A DNA stretch of 64,000 nt. It comes from Devosia pacifica. GTDB taxonomy: Bacteria > Pseudomonadota > Alphaproteobacteria > Rhizobiales > Devosiaceae. The notes beneath the pieces were generated by a model, which ran no database searches, was not told where the DNA came from, and was given only the letters and a program-made list of their open reading frames with translations. The number at the start of each line of letters is the position of its first letter. Within the stretch, counting starts at the first letter, position 1. Shown in pieces: positions 18,307 to 27,919 of this stretch. A program made the position numbers and the translations under genes. Location: NCBI RefSeq assembly GCF_014652635.1, contig NZ_BMZE01000005.1:61623-125622 (forward strand), read 5' to 3'.

Positions 18307-19515
18307 CTACTCGGATGTCTCGAGTACGGCGACGCCCGGAAGCGTCTTGCCTTCCATCCATTCGAGGAAAGCGCCGCCGGCGGTTGATACGTAGGTGAAC
18401 TTGTCCTTCACTCCAGCGCGCGCGAGAGCGGAAACGGTATCGCCGCCGCCGGCGATCGAGGTGACGTGACCGGCCTTGGTGCGTTGCGCCACATATTGCG
18501 CGACTTCCACAGTGCCCTTGTCGAACGGTTCGATCTCGAACGCGCCTAGCGGACCGTTCCATACGACGGTACGCGCATCGTCAATCGCTGCCTTGATCCG
18601 CTCGATCGAGCCGGGTCCGACATCGAGCACCATTCCATCGGGATCGAGGCTGTCGACACCATAGAGGCGATGCGGCGCATTGGCTTCGAAATGCCAGGCC
18701 ACGGCCGCGTCGATCGGCAGGATGATGGCGCAGCCGGACTTGTCGGCGCGCTCAAGAATCCGATTGGCCGTCTCGGCCAGATCCTTTTCAGCAAGCGACT
18801 TGCCGATGCCGTAACCCATGGCGTGAAGGAACGTGTTGGCCATTCCACCGCCGATTACCAAAGCGTCGACCCGCTGCACGAGATTCTCGAGCAGATCGAT
18901 CTTGGTCGACACTTTCGCGCCACCGACAACCGCGATGACCGGGCGCGTCGGTTTGCCGAGACCGGCCTGCAGGGCTTCGAGCTCGGCCTGCATCGCGAGG
19001 CCTGCGGCGGACGGCAGCAGCCGTGCCACCCCTTCGGTCGAGGCGTGTGCACGGTGAGCCGCCGAGAATGCGTCGTTGACGAACACGTCGCCCAGGCTCG
19101 CCATACGCTTGGCAAGATCCTCGTCGTTCTTTTCCTCGCCGGGATGAAACCGCGTGTTTTCGAGAACAAGAACGCTTCCGGGCGCTGCAGCCTCGATCGC
19201 CTTTTGCGCCGCCGATACGTCTGTCCAGTCCGTTTCGACAAACTGCGCATCGTGTCCGGTGGCTTTCGCCACCGCCGGTGCCACGATGCGCAATGAGAAA
19301 TCTTGATCGACCTTGCCCTTGGGCCGGCCGAAATGGCTGAGCAGAATAACCTTTGCGTCTGTCTTCACGAGCTCACGGATGGTCGGAACAATGCGCTCGA
19401 TGCGGGTCGCGTCGGTCACCTCGCCGCCTGAAACCGGCACGTTCAGATCGGCGCGCAGCAGCACGCGCTTGCCGGCAAAATCGATGTCTTCGAGGGTCTT
19501 GAACGCGTTGCTCAT
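18307..19515 (-). CDS. pgk: Phosphoglycerate kinase
   Basis: Transfers phosphate between 1,3-bisphosphoglycerate and ADP. The 402-residue product shows the substrate signature [11 protein letters not shown] near residue 20, [10 protein letters not shown], and the C-terminal GGGDTVSAL nucleotide-site segment. Length is standard. It is on the same strand as gap and tkt upstream, but a plus-strand MerR-type gene and a bidirectional terminator separate it from gap, so it must have its own promoter in the 148 bases shared with that gene. Confidence 0.96.
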   Translation of the reverse strand: MSNAFKTLEDIDFAGKRVLLRADLNVPVSGGEVTDATRIERIVPTIRELVKTDAKVILLSHFGRPKGKVDQDFSLRIVAPAVAKATGHDAQFVETDWTDVSAAQKAIEAAAPGSVLVLENTRFHPGEEKNDEDLAKRMASLGDVFVNDAFSAAHRAHASTEGVARLLPSAAGLAMQAELEALQAGLGKPTRPVIAVVGGAKVSTKIDLLENLVQRVDALVIGGGMANTFLHAMGYGIGKSLAEKDLAETANRILERADKSGCAIILPIDAAVAWHFEANAPHRLYGVDSLDPDGMVLDVGPGSIERIKAAIDDARTVVWNGPLGAFEIEPFDKGTVEVAQYVAQRTKAGHVTSIAGGGDTVSALARAGVKDKFTYVSTAGGAFLEWMEGKTLPGVAVLETSE

Positions 19516-19663
19516 GAAAGCCTCCGGATCGCATTGTTGCTGTGGCCTAGCAGAGTACCGCCGAGCGCGAAAGCGCTTCCCGCAAGTTTTCGCACGAGGG
19601 GCTTGACCTGCCCCCAGGAGATGCCCGGCATGGATATGCGGTCAGCAACAATCGAGGTGAGTC

Positions 19664-20662
19664 GTGAACGCTCCCGCCCAACACCTTTCGCCCTCGGAGG
19701 CTTCATCAGCACTCGGGATCTCTATCAAAGCCCTGAGGCTTTACGAGGAGTACGGTCTGCTGCAACCCGCGCGCACGCTTTCCGGCTGGAGGGTGTATGG
19801 CCCTGCCCAGATCGCAAGAGCCCGTTCCATAGTGGCTTTGCGGCGGCTCGGCATGAGCCTGCGCCAGATTGAGAAGGTCCTCGATGGCGATGCTGAGACC
19901 GCTCGGGAGGCGCTCGCAGTCCACAGAGACTCTCTCGAGCGTGAGCTTGAAAAGCTTGCGGGGGCTCACTCAGCGATCGGAGCCGTTTCAGATCGTCTCG
20001 ACAAGGACACTATGCACGCAGCCGATGCCATAGGCGATGTTGTGACGCATGAACCAGAGCTGAGCCTGCACCTGCCTTGGCCCTGGGCAGGCGAGAGGTT
20101 CGAAATCGCTCAGATATTGCCGCTGACTTACATCGTGGGGCCACTTGGCAGTGGCAAGACGCGCCTCGCCGGCTCTATCGCAAGCGCTCTCGGGGCCGAG
20201 TTTGTAGGCATGGATCGCCTGGAAAAGCAGCCTGAACTGTCGAGTTCTGATGTGAACACGGCCATGGCGTGGTTGGTGAGGGAGGGTGCCAGCGCTTCAC
20301 CGGCGCTTGGTGCTCTTGTGGCGGCGCTTTCGACCGGAGCCAGCGCCTATGTCATCGATTATATCGAGGCCGAACTTGATTCCGCCTCCCAGACTGCACT
20401 TGGTCTCTGGCTTCGCCAACGCGGCAAGGCAGCACCGCCGATCTTTCTGACGACACGTTCAACCGCTATTCTGGACCTCGAAGCGACTGGGCGCGACCAG
20501 TGCCTCGTCTACTGTCCGGCCAATCACGCACCGGCTCATGTCGTGCTTCCTTATCAAGGCGCGCCGGGTTTCGAGGCGTTGAGCCTGTGCCTCGCAACGC
20601 CGCAAGTGTGGGCGCGGACGAAGGGGATGCATGTCGTCGTATCCGGAACAGGTGCCCGCTAG
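19664..20662 (+). CDS. MerR-type regulator fused to a P-loop NTPase-like domain
   Basis: A 332-residue protein with two parts. Residues 8-75 are a MerR winged helix (ASSALGISIKALRLYEEYGL, then GWRVYGPAQIARA and a recognition-wing arginine), followed by a coiled-coil to about 115. Residues 140-330 look like a small ATPase domain: Walker A GPLGSGKT at 159-166, a possible Walker B strand AYVIDY near 230, and IFLTTRS near 262. GTG start supported by GAGGTGA four bases upstream. Most MerR proteins carry a ligand domain here, not an NTPase. No cysteine metal site is seen. The target is unknown; pgk (divergent) is the nearest candidate. The ATPase assignment rests on motif reading only. Confidence 0.75.
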   Translation: MNAPAQHLSPSEASSALGISIKALRLYEEYGLLQPARTLSGWRVYGPAQIARARSIVALRRLGMSLRQIEKVLDGDAETAREALAVHRDSLERELEKLAGAHSAIGAVSDRLDKDTMHAADAIGDVVTHEPELSLHLPWPWAGERFEIAQILPLTYIVGPLGSGKTRLAGSIASALGAEFVGMDRLEKQPELSSSDVNTAMAWLVREGASASPALGALVAALSTGASAYVIDYIEAELDSASQTALGLWLRQRGKAAPPIFLTTRSTAILDLEATGRDQCLVYCPANHAPAHVVLPYQGAPGFEALSLCLATPQVWARTKGMHVVVSGTGAR

Positions 20663-20671
20663 AGCCTGAAC

Positions 20672-20705
20672 AAAAAAGGCAGGGCCATCGGCCCTGCCTT
20701 AAAAA
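20672..20705. terminator. Bidirectional rho-independent terminator
   Basis: An eight-bp GC stem (20678-20685 with 20691-20698), extended by A-T pairs, with AAAAAA on one side and TTAAAAA on the other. It serves the convergent MerR-fusion gene (plus) and gap (minus). On the minus strand the stem is followed by TTTTTTG. Confidence 0.88.
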
Positions 20706-20724
20706 CGCTGAGCGTTCGAAAGCG

Positions 20725-21732
20725 TCAGATCGCCTTGCCGAGGGCTACGGCCGTATCGACCATGCGGTTCGAGAAGCCCCACTCGTTGTCGTACCAGCTG
20801 AGAACCGAGACGAACGTGCCGTCCATCACCTTGGTCTGGTCGAGCGCCATGGTCGAAGAGTGCGGATCATGGTTCAAGTCGATCGAGACATTGGGGTGCA
20901 GCGTGTAGTTCAGGATGCCCTTCAGGCTGCCTTCGGCGTATTCCTTGACGATATTGTTGATCTCGTCAGCCGTCGTATCGCGCTTGGTGATGAACTTGAA
21001 ATCCACCAGCGAGACGTTTGGCGTCGGCACACGCACCGAAACGCCATCCAGCTTGCCTTTGAGTTCCGGCAACACCAGGCCGATTGCGCGCGCGGCACCG
21101 GTCGAGGTCGGGATCTGCGACAGCGCCGCTGCGCGGGCCCGGTAAAGATCCTTATGCATGGTGTCGAGGGTCGGCTGATCACCGGTATAAGAGTGGATGG
21201 TGGTCATCATCCCGCGCTCGATGCCGACGGTCTCGTTGAAGACGTAGGCCAGCGGCGCCAGGCAGTTGGTGGTGCAAGATGCGTTCGAGATGACCGTGTG
21301 GCCTTTCTCGATCTTGTCGTGGTTGATGCCGTAGACGACCGTCAGGTCAGCGCCATCGCCGGGTGCGGAAATCAATACTTTCTTGGCGCCGGCCTTGAGG
21401 TGCGCCGAGGCCTTCTCCTTGGAGGTGAAAATACCCGTGCACTCGAGGACGATTTCGACGCCCATATCGCCATGCGGAAGCTCTTCGGGATTGCGCACCG
21501 CAGTGACCTTGATCGGGCCACGACCGACATCGATCGTATCGCCATCGACTGTAACGGTGCCGGGGAAACGACCATGCACGCTGTCAAAGCGGATCAGGTG
21601 AGCATTGGTCTCGACCGGACCAAGATCGTTGATTGCAACAACCTCGATATCGGTGCGGCCCGACTCGATGATCGAACGCAGCACATTGCGGCCAATGCGG
21701 CCAAACCCATTGATGGCGACACGAACTGCCAT
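20725..21732 (-). CDS. gap: Type I glyceraldehyde-3-phosphate dehydrogenase
   Basis: NAD(P)-dependent oxidation and phosphorylation of glyceraldehyde 3-phosphate. The 335-residue product has the Rossmann motif INGFGRIGR and the catalytic [12 protein letters not shown] with Cys153, plus [12 protein letters not shown] near the C-terminus. It lies 49 bases downstream of tkt on the same strand and the pair is probably co-transcribed. A strong terminator follows. Confidence 0.97.
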   Translation of the reverse strand: MAVRVAINGFGRIGRNVLRSIIESGRTDIEVVAINDLGPVETNAHLIRFDSVHGRFPGTVTVDGDTIDVGRGPIKVTAVRNPEELPHGDMGVEIVLECTGIFTSKEKASAHLKAGAKKVLISAPGDGADLTVVYGINHDKIEKGHTVISNASCTTNCLAPLAYVFNETVGIERGMMTTIHSYTGDQPTLDTMHKDLYRARAAALSQIPTSTGAARAIGLVLPELKGKLDGVSVRVPTPNVSLVDFKFITKRDTTADEINNIVKEYAEGSLKGILNYTLHPNVSIDLNHDPHSSTMALDQTKVMDGTFVSVLSWYDNEWGFSNRMVDTAVALGKAI

Positions 21733-21781
21733 TTAACGCTCCTTGAAAGACAAGGTTATTGGGAGGAGGGACGGCGCCCTA

Positions 21782-23758
21782 TTACATCTGCGATACGACA
21801 GCTTCAACAATTGCCTCGGCGGTGATGCCGAAGAAGCTGTAGAGGTCTTCGATCTTGCCCGAAGCGCCGAACCCGGTCATGCCGACGAACTTGCCCTTGT
21901 CGCCAAGGAAGCGCGCCCAGCTCATGCCAACCCCAGCCTCGATCGCAACGCGTGCCTTGGCACCGCCGAAGATCTCGTCCTTATAGCCATCGGGCTGCTC
22001 TTCGAAGAGCTCCATCGACGGAACCGACACGACCCGTGCCGAGATACCCTTCTGCTCCTCAAGCATCTTCATGCCTTCAAGGGCGATGGTCACTTCAGAA
22101 CCTGATGCAAAGATGACGACATCCGCCTCGGGGCTGCCGGCGACAGTATAGGCGCCGCGGCGAGATTTGTTTTCCATCGCGTAGTCCGGGCGAACCGACG
22201 GCAGGCCTTGCCGGGAGAGCGCCAGCACCGACGGACGCGCCTCGCTTTCAAGGGCAATCTGCCAGCACTCGAGCGCCTCGGTGGCATCCGCCGGACGCAA
22301 CACCAGAAGGTTGGGAATGGCGCGCAACGCGGAAAGATGTTCAACCGGCTGGTGCGTCGGCCCGTCTTCGCCAAGACCAATGGAATCGTGGGTCATCACG
22401 TAGATGACGCGGATGCCCATCAGTGCTGAGAGGCGGATCGAGGGACGGGCGTAATCGGTAAAGCACAGGAACGAGCCGCCGTAAGGAATAAGCCCGCCAT
22501 GCAGCGCAATGCCGTTCATCGCGGCAGCCATGCCGTGCTCGCGAATGCCGTAATGCATGTAGCGCCCGCTGCGATCATCAGCGGTGAACGGCTTGGTCTG
22601 CGAGGTATTGGTATTGTTCGAGCCGGTCAGGTCCGCCGAACCGCCAAGCGTCTCGGTCAGAGCGCCATTAATGACTTCGAGCGCGTTCTGGCTCGATTTG
22701 CGGGTGGCCAGCTTCGGCTGCTCCTCGGCGAGCTGCTTCTTGAACCCATCGAGGGCCTCTGCAAAGCCAGGCGCGAGTTCGCCGGCCATCCGGCGCTCGA
22801 ATTCGGCCCGCTTGTCTGACGCCTCGAGACGCTCGAGCCATTCGGCACGAACCTGGCTGCCGCGCGCACCGGCAGAGCGCCAGGCCGAGATCACATCCTG
22901 CGGCACTTCGAACTCAGGATATTCAATACCAAGCGCCTGCTTGGCAGCCTTGAGTTCATCAGCGCCGAGCGGCGAGCCGTGAACACCGGCCGTGCCGGAC
23001 TTTTTGGGAGCGCCGTAGCCAATGGTGGTCTTGGCGGCAATGAGCGTCGGCTGGTCGTTCTGCTTGGCTTCGATCAGTGCCTTCTCGATCGCGTCCTGAT
23101 CGTGTCCATCAACCGAAATCGTCGCCCAACCGGAAGCTTCGAAGCGCTTCAGCTGATCGGTCGAGTCGGCGTTGCTCACCTTGCCGTCGATGGTGATGCC
23201 GTTATTGTCCCAGATCACGATCAGCTTGTTGAGCTTGAGGTGACCGGCAAGGCCGATGGATTCCTGCGAGATGCCTTCCATCAGGCAGCCATCGCCGGCA
23301 AGCGCATAGGTGTAGTGGTCAACGAGGTCGGAGCCGAACTCCGCAGCGAGTTTAGCTTCCGCGATCGCCATGCCGACGGCATTACCTACACCCTGCCCCA
23401 ACGGGCCGGTCGTGGTCTCGATGCCCTGGGCGAAGTGATACTCGGGGTGTCCAGCAGTCTTCGAGTTGACCTGGCGGAATTCCTTGATCTGCTCGATCGT
23501 CATGTCCTTATAGCCAAGCAGATACAGCGAGGCATAAAGCAGCATCGAGCCGTGTCCGGCGGACAGCACGAAACGATCCCGATCGGCCCATTTGTGGTCC
23601 TGCGGATCGAACTTCATGATCTTGGTGAACAACACCGTCGCAATGTCGGCGCAGCCCATCGGCAGGCCAGGGTGTCCGGACTGCGCCTTTTCCACCGCAT
23701 CCATAGCAAGGGACCTGATGGCGTTTGCCAGATCGTTCTGCTGGGCTGTATTGCTCAT
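21782..23758 (-). CDS. tkt: Transketolase
   Basis: Thiamine-diphosphate enzyme of the pentose phosphate and Calvin pathways. The 658-residue product has the thiamine-diphosphate motif beginning GDGCLMEG, the N-terminal [20 protein letters not shown] in the pyrimidine-binding domain, and the C-terminal transketolase domain. Standard length. Head of the tkt-gap unit; the 181 bases upstream are shared with divergent DUF4164 and hold the imperfect dyad GTGCAC-N6-GTGCAC, 35 bases before the start. Confidence 0.96.
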   Translation of the reverse strand: MSNTAQQNDLANAIRSLAMDAVEKAQSGHPGLPMGCADIATVLFTKIMKFDPQDHKWADRDRFVLSAGHGSMLLYASLYLLGYKDMTIEQIKEFRQVNSKTAGHPEYHFAQGIETTTGPLGQGVGNAVGMAIAEAKLAAEFGSDLVDHYTYALAGDGCLMEGISQESIGLAGHLKLNKLIVIWDNNGITIDGKVSNADSTDQLKRFEASGWATISVDGHDQDAIEKALIEAKQNDQPTLIAAKTTIGYGAPKKSGTAGVHGSPLGADELKAAKQALGIEYPEFEVPQDVISAWRSAGARGSQVRAEWLERLEASDKRAEFERRMAGELAPGFAEALDGFKKQLAEEQPKLATRKSSQNALEVINGALTETLGGSADLTGSNNTNTSQTKPFTADDRSGRYMHYGIREHGMAAAMNGIALHGGLIPYGGSFLCFTDYARPSIRLSALMGIRVIYVMTHDSIGLGEDGPTHQPVEHLSALRAIPNLLVLRPADATEALECWQIALESEARPSVLALSRQGLPSVRPDYAMENKSRRGAYTVAGSPEADVVIFASGSEVTIALEGMKMLEEQKGISARVVSVPSMELFEEQPDGYKDEIFGGAKARVAIEAGVGMSWARFLGDKGKFVGMTGFGASGKIEDLYSFFGITAEAIVEAVVSQM

Positions 23759-23939
23759 GATTTCCCGCTCTCAAAATCGCTTGAATCTGTGCACAGGAGG
23801 GTGCACTTGGCCTTTCGCCGAAGGCGGTAAGGGCATAACAGGTTCCGATACCCTGTCAATGCGCGCCGGTTGCAATGTATCCTGTGCTACGGCTTACTGA
23901 ACCTGCCGGAATCGGCGAGCATCGAGGACCATAGCGCCA

Positions 23940-24221
23940 ATGGGTGACAATCAGCACGAAGACGGAATGGATGCGGCAATCGCCCGGTTCGATCGCGCCA
24001 TGGGGCGCCTCGAGGCAAGTGTGCGCAGCCTCAACGGACGTATGCGGACGCTGAACCGGATCGAGGTTGACACGCAGCGCCTGATCAATGAGCGCGCACG
24101 CCTGGCAGCAGATCTGGACAAAGCCTCGGCACGGGCGAAGCGCCTTGATGATAGTGCGCACGAGGTATCGCGCAGGCTGGTCGATGCCATGGAAACGGTA
24201 CGCCACGTACTGGCGAAGTAA
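23940..24221 (+). CDS. DUF4164 coiled-coil protein
   Basis: A 93-residue, highly charged, almost wholly helical protein with heptad-like spacing from about 10 to 85. It matches the DUF4164 family by size, composition and its fixed position between tkt and zapA in Hyphomicrobiales. No enzymatic motif. A GAGGA site lies 11 bases before the ATG. A role in division through zapA is only a guess from the neighbourhood. Confidence 0.75.
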   Translation: MGDNQHEDGMDAAIARFDRAMGRLEASVRSLNGRMRTLNRIEVDTQRLINERARLAADLDKASARAKRLDDSAHEVSRRLVDAMETVRHVLAK

Positions 24222-24263
24222 TATGTGTGCCGACTTGTTCGGCAAGGCTAGGGAGTTGCAGCG

Positions 24264-24647
24264 GTGCCCGAGGTGAACGTCGAGATCAATGGCCGTCGAT
24301 ACCGCATGGCCTGCGAGGACGGACAACAGCAGCATCTGATCGGCCTTGCTGAGCGCTTCAACCGTCAGGTTGAAGATCTCAAGGGCGTTGTCGGTGAGAT
24401 CGGTGATGGCCGGCTGACCGTCATGGCCGGCATTGCCGTGCTCGATGCCTTGTCGGATTCAGAAAGGCGGATCGCTGAACTCGAACGGCATGTGACGGAC
24501 CTCACCGATGCAGGAGAGGCGTTGTCCAACGATCTCGAGCGCATGGAAGAGCGATTTGCAAGCAAGCTCGGAGAAGCGGCGCGCAAGCTAGAGGCCGTGG
24601 CGACCGCCATCGATGAAACCGGCGTCCAGTCCGGCCAGCAGTCCTAG
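24264..24647 (+). CDS. zapA: Cell division protein ZapA
   Basis: FtsZ-ring-associated protein of 127 residues: a small N-terminal domain (VNVEINGRRYRMACEDGQQQ) followed by a long coiled coil (about 60-118), as in alphaproteobacterial ZapA. GTG start, with GGGAG nine bases upstream. It is 42 bases after DUF4164. It is convergent with the lytic transglycosylase gene, the two reading frames overlapping by four bases at their stops. Confidence 0.88.
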   Translation: MPEVNVEINGRRYRMACEDGQQQHLIGLAERFNRQVEDLKGVVGEIGDGRLTVMAGIAVLDALSDSERRIAELERHVTDLTDAGEALSNDLERMEERFASKLGEAARKLEAVATAIDETGVQSGQQS

Positions 24648-25612
24648 TCGTTCTTTTGGACGATGCAGTTGCCGCCGGCAGCGAGCAGATCGCTGCATAA
24701 GGCTTGGGCTGCCTCGCGGGACGAACGTCCGACCATGGCTGAATAGCGGGCCCGCGGGCCGAAGTTCGGATTCCTTACCGTCAGCATCATCAACTGCTCG
24801 TCCCCGAGGACTGATGAGAAGCGGGCCTGGGCCTGCTCAAATCGCTGCCGTGCCGTCGCGGGCGAATAGTTCTGCGCAATAAGGATGCCCCAGGGCTGCC
24901 ACGCTCCCGGGCTGGGCGTCGGGTCGCGCAGCGGTATCGCTGCCGCCATATCCCGGCATGCCTCGTCGAACGGCAGGTCCTCATCGAGCGCGAAATCCAC
25001 CTCACCCTCAGGCATTGCGAGCCAGTACTCGACTGACTGTCCGGTGATGATCTCGACATAGCCGCGCGTTTCGAGAGGCGCTCCGGCCCGCCCGGCCAGT
25101 ATGCGTGCGGCACGCCCCTCCCCCGCATTATAGGCGACAGCGGCAAGACCGAGATTGCCGAACTGCTCGGCCAGCGCCGACAGATATTCCGCCGAGTAGG
25201 CCAAGGCCGAGGCACTATCGAACGGGTTCGCTAGCGCCCTCAGCCTTGCCGTACCCGGCATGAACTGGGCGATGCCCTGAGCGCCTGCGGGACTGATCGC
25301 TTCCGGATCAAACCGGCTCTCCTGCCAGATCAGACGCGCGAAGAACGCCGGCGGCAAATTCCAGCGATCCGCAAAGCTGGCGATCGCGACACAGGTATCG
25401 CCAACAAAATTGTCCCGGGTGATGCAGATGCGCTCCCCGGAATGGTTTGTGCAGGACTGGCTGGTTTCTGACTTTGCCTCCGCCGCCAAACTGGCCGAGC
25501 ACCATAGCGAAGCTAGGCCCACCATCAGCAGCAATCGCGAAAAGCGAAGAAAGAGTCTGCGCTGAGACCATGAACGGAATCGAGACTGTGTAGAGGCAAG
25601 GTTCACGGCCAA
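24644..25612 (-). CDS. Lytic transglycosylase (SLT family)
   Basis: Periplasmic murein hydrolase of 322 residues. After an N-terminal signal segment (hydrophobic 25-44, ASLA-A cut) comes the SLT domain: catalytic Glu98 in LIWQESRFDP, GAQGIAQFMPGTA at 110-122, and AYNAGEGR near 160. The C-terminal 90 residues resemble a SPOR-like or SLT-associated domain ending in CSDLLAAGGNCIVQK, with two cysteines. It is on the opposite strand between zapA and the 6S RNA gene, splitting a block that is often contiguous. Confidence 0.88.
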   Translation of the reverse strand: MAVNLASTQSRFRSWSQRRLFLRFSRLLLMVGLASLWCSASLAAEAKSETSQSCTNHSGERICITRDNFVGDTCVAIASFADRWNLPPAFFARLIWQESRFDPEAISPAGAQGIAQFMPGTARLRALANPFDSASALAYSAEYLSALAEQFGNLGLAAVAYNAGEGRAARILAGRAGAPLETRGYVEIITGQSVEYWLAMPEGEVDFALDEDLPFDEACRDMAAAIPLRDPTPSPGAWQPWGILIAQNYSPATARQRFEQAQARFSSVLGDEQLMMLTVRNPNFGPRARYSAMVGRSSREAAQALCSDLLAAGGNCIVQKND

Positions 25613-25621
25613 TATCGCCCT

Positions 25622-25649
25622 TTGCAGCGGCCGGCAAAGCGCCTATATC
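25622..25649 (+). promoter_or_regulatory. Candidate sigma-70 promoter for 6S RNA
   Basis: TTGCAG at 25622-25627 and TATATC at 25644-25649 are 16 bases apart. This would start transcription near 25656, matching the 5' arm of the predicted closing stem of the RNA. Motif reading only. Confidence 0.45.
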
Positions 25650-25653
25650 TGTC

Positions 25654-25830
25654 GGGCTGCCCGGCGCGTGTAGGACTATCATATCCCCGGGGCCTTATCG
25701 ATCCTAAAGGGAGCTGTCCCTGACCGAGCCCGTGGGCTCGGACATATGGCGCCCACCTACTTATGTAGGTTCCCGGGATCGTTTGTCCCACGGCCAGGGC
25801 GGCACAAGTTTCACGCCAACCCGCAGGCCG
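25654..25830 (+). ncRNA. ssrS: Probable 6S RNA
   Basis: A structured 177-base stretch ends directly at the start of the 5-formyl-THF cyclo-ligase gene, the usual place for 6S RNA. An outer stem can pair the start (GGGCTGC..GGCGCGTG) with the end (CACGCC..GCAGGCC). Inner pairing joins GATCC (25700-25704) with GGATC (25776-25780), enclosing two hairpins: CCGAGCCC-GT-GGGCTCGG and ACCTAC-TTAT-GTAGGT. 6S RNA mimics an open promoter and sequesters housekeeping RNA polymerase. No protein reading frame explains this region. Boundaries are approximate. Confidence 0.7.
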
Positions 25831-25831
25831 C

Positions 25832-26419
25832 ATGCTGGACGACACAATCGAACAGGCAAAGCAGGCTTTGCGCAATAAGGCCCGGGACCAGCGCGCAGCG
25901 CTCTCCGAGGACACCCGGGCACAAGCCTCGCGCAAGATCTGCGACAGGTTCTTCGAAGCCTTCGCGCCGACATCAGGCCAGATTGTCGCCGCTTACTGGC
26001 GCATTCGCGATGAAGTTGATTGCGAGCCGATCCTGGTGCGGCTGATGGATTCCGGCCAGCCTGTCTGCCTGCCAGTCGTCATGGGTGACGATCGCCCGCT
26101 CGATCTGAGGATCTGGGAGCCCGGCACGCCGCTATACCCCGCTGGTTTCGGGACCCTGGCACCCGAGGCGCTGGCACCACGTGCCGAACCAGATATCATT
26201 CTCGTGCCTCTCCTCGGCTTCGACGACACCGGAACTCGGCTCGGCTATGGCGGCGGCTTTTATGACAGGACACTGACCATTCTCAGCAAACGACCGCTCC
26301 TTATCGGTCTCGCCTATGCCTGCCAGAAGCTCGAAACCGTGCCACGCGCGCCGCACGATGTTCCGCTTGATGCGGTGGTGACCGAAGATGGCGTCACCCG
26401 GTTCAGCGAGGCGCCATGA
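25832..26419 (+). CDS. 5-formyltetrahydrofolate cyclo-ligase
   Basis: ATP-dependent conversion of 5-formyl-THF to 5,10-methenyl-THF. The 195-residue product has the family signature LGYGGGFYDR near residue 138, preceded by ILVPLLGFD, and an N-terminal KARDQRAAL helix. It lies immediately after the 6S RNA, the arrangement known for ygfA in other proteobacteria, and overlaps the next gene as ATGA. Confidence 0.93.
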   Translation: MLDDTIEQAKQALRNKARDQRAALSEDTRAQASRKICDRFFEAFAPTSGQIVAAYWRIRDEVDCEPILVRLMDSGQPVCLPVVMGDDRPLDLRIWEPGTPLYPAGFGTLAPEALAPRAEPDIILVPLLGFDDTGTRLGYGGGFYDRTLTILSKRPLLIGLAYACQKLETVPRAPHDVPLDAVVTEDGVTRFSEAP

Positions 26420-27234
26420 GATTACTGTTTCTGGGAGACGTCGTCGGCCGCGTCGGTCGCGACGCTGTCGCGGATCGGCTTGCCGGCCTGATCGAACGCC
26501 TTCGGCTCGATTTTGTCGTCGTCAACGGTGAGAACGCCAGCCACGGGCGCGGGCTGACCGAGCAGCATTTCGCACTGCTGCGCGACGCCGGCGCCGATGT
26601 GGTGACGCTTGGCGACCATGCCTTTGACCAGCGCGAGACGATATCCTTCATCGAGCGCGAACCGATGCTGCTGCGCCCGCTCAATTTTCCCGATGGCACG
26701 CCTGGACGCGGCGCGATGCTGGCGGAGGGCCGGAATGGGCATCGCGTACTCGTCGTGACGGCACTCGGCCGGGTGTTCATGAAGCCAATTGATGATCCGT
26801 TCCGTGCGGTCGAGGCCGCCATCGCCGCCTGCCCGCTTGGCGAGCAGGCCGACGCCGTGGTGGTCGATTTTCATACTGAAGCGACGTCGGAAATTCAGGC
26901 TATGGGTCACTTTCTCGATGGGCGCGCCAGCCTCGTCGTCGGCACGCACACCCATATCCCGACATCAGACCACCGCATTCTCGGGGGCGGCACTGCGCTG
27001 ATGGCGGATGCCGGCATGTGCGGCGACTATGATTCCGTCATCGGTGTCGAGATGGACGAGCCAATCAATCGGTTCCTGACGGGCCTTGCCTCTACCCGCT
27101 TCAACCCCGCCAATGGCGAGGCGACGCTGTCTGGCATTGTCATCGAGACGGACCCGAAGACCGGCTTGGCGCGCCGGGCAGAGCCGCTGCGCGTCGGCGG
27201 CAGCCTCTCCCAATGCATGCCCGATTTCGATTGA
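26416..27234 (+). CDS. YmdB-family metallophosphoesterase
   Basis: A 272-residue member of the family that includes Bacillus YmdB, a phosphodiesterase active on cyclic nucleotides. Metal-binding motifs are visible: FLGDVVGRVGR at the N-terminus, VVNGENASHG, LGDHAFDQ, VDFHTEATSE and GTHTHIPT. All expected His/Asp/Asn ligands appear present. Coupled to the folate ligase by a four-base overlap. The true substrate in alphaproteobacteria is not established. Confidence 0.88.
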   Translation: MRLLFLGDVVGRVGRDAVADRLAGLIERLRLDFVVVNGENASHGRGLTEQHFALLRDAGADVVTLGDHAFDQRETISFIEREPMLLRPLNFPDGTPGRGAMLAEGRNGHRVLVVTALGRVFMKPIDDPFRAVEAAIAACPLGEQADAVVVDFHTEATSEIQAMGHFLDGRASLVVGTHTHIPTSDHRILGGGTALMADAGMCGDYDSVIGVEMDEPINRFLTGLASTRFNPANGEATLSGIVIETDPKTGLARRAEPLRVGGSLSQCMPDFD

Positions 27235-27331
27235 CCATGGCGCACGCAGGCGTGAACAGAAACTTGCACTGACGCACCATTTCTCGCCAAATTGCGCGGC
27301 CATAGAACCCCGCCAAACATTTCGGTTCGCG

Positions 27332-27919
27332 ATGTCAGCACAGTTATACCTTATCACTCCCGAGAATACCGACCCTGGGGCCTTCGGGACCCTGCTTGCC
27401 GGACTGGTCGAATCGGCTCCGGTTTCGGCGTTGCTCGTGCGCCGCAACGAACTGAGCGAGGCTGATTTCCGGGCGATGGTAAAGACTGCCTGCACCGTAG
27501 CGCAGCCGGGCGGATGCGCCGTGATCGTCGAGGACGATGCAGAAATGGCGCGCGAGTGCGGCGCCGATGGCGTTCACATCACCGGCTCGCTCGAGGATGC
27601 ACGCCTGGCCGCAAAGCAACTGAAGCCGCAGATGATCGTCGGCGCCGGCCCAAGTCCCAGCCGCCACCTCGACATGTCCCTCGGCGAACTCGAGATCGAC
27701 TACCTGTTCTTCGGTTCGCTGGCAGAACCAGCACTCGAAGATGCGCGAGAACGCGGCGGCTGGTGGGCCGAAACGTTCGAGGTGCCCGCCGTGCTGCACG
27801 GAACACTCGATGGGGATGCCGCCGGGTGCGAATTCCTCGCGCTCGGATCAGACCTGTGGCGGCAGGAAGATCCGATTGCCGCCCTGCGTTCGCTGGCCGA
27901 GAGGTTGGAGGCAGCATGA
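27332..27919 (+). CDS. ThiE-like protein (thiamine phosphate synthase fold), degenerate active site
   Basis: A 195-residue TIM-barrel-type protein starting MSAQLYLITPEN at 27332; the frame is open further upstream but inside the previous gene. It follows the thiamine phosphate synthase pattern (LYLITP, VIVEDDAEMAR, CGADGVHITG, VGAGPSPSRH, LEIDYLFFG), but key residues look changed: VHxGQ reads VHITG, and the pyrophosphate-binding TxTK segment after FFG is absent. It may bind a related ligand or be non-catalytic. It overlaps the Sel1 gene as ATGA. Confidence 0.72.
   Translation: MSAQLYLITPENTDPGAFGTLLAGLVESAPVSALLVRRNELSEADFRAMVKTACTVAQPGGCAVIVEDDAEMARECGADGVHITGSLEDARLAAKQLKPQMIVGAGPSPSRHLDMSLGELEIDYLFFGSLAEPALEDARERGGWWAETFEVPAVLHGTLDGDAAGCEFLALGSDLWRQEDPIAALRSLAERLEAA

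Noticed and set aside
19565..19585. LacI-type palindrome (GAAAGCGCTTCC) upstream of pgk
   Set aside because: The symmetry is short and imperfect, and I found no matching site upstream of fbaB, tkt or pyk.
20500..21825. Long plus-strand open frame opposite gap
   Set aside because: It is a mirror frame of the highly conserved gap gene, has biased composition (many His/Asp/Arg) and no domain signature.
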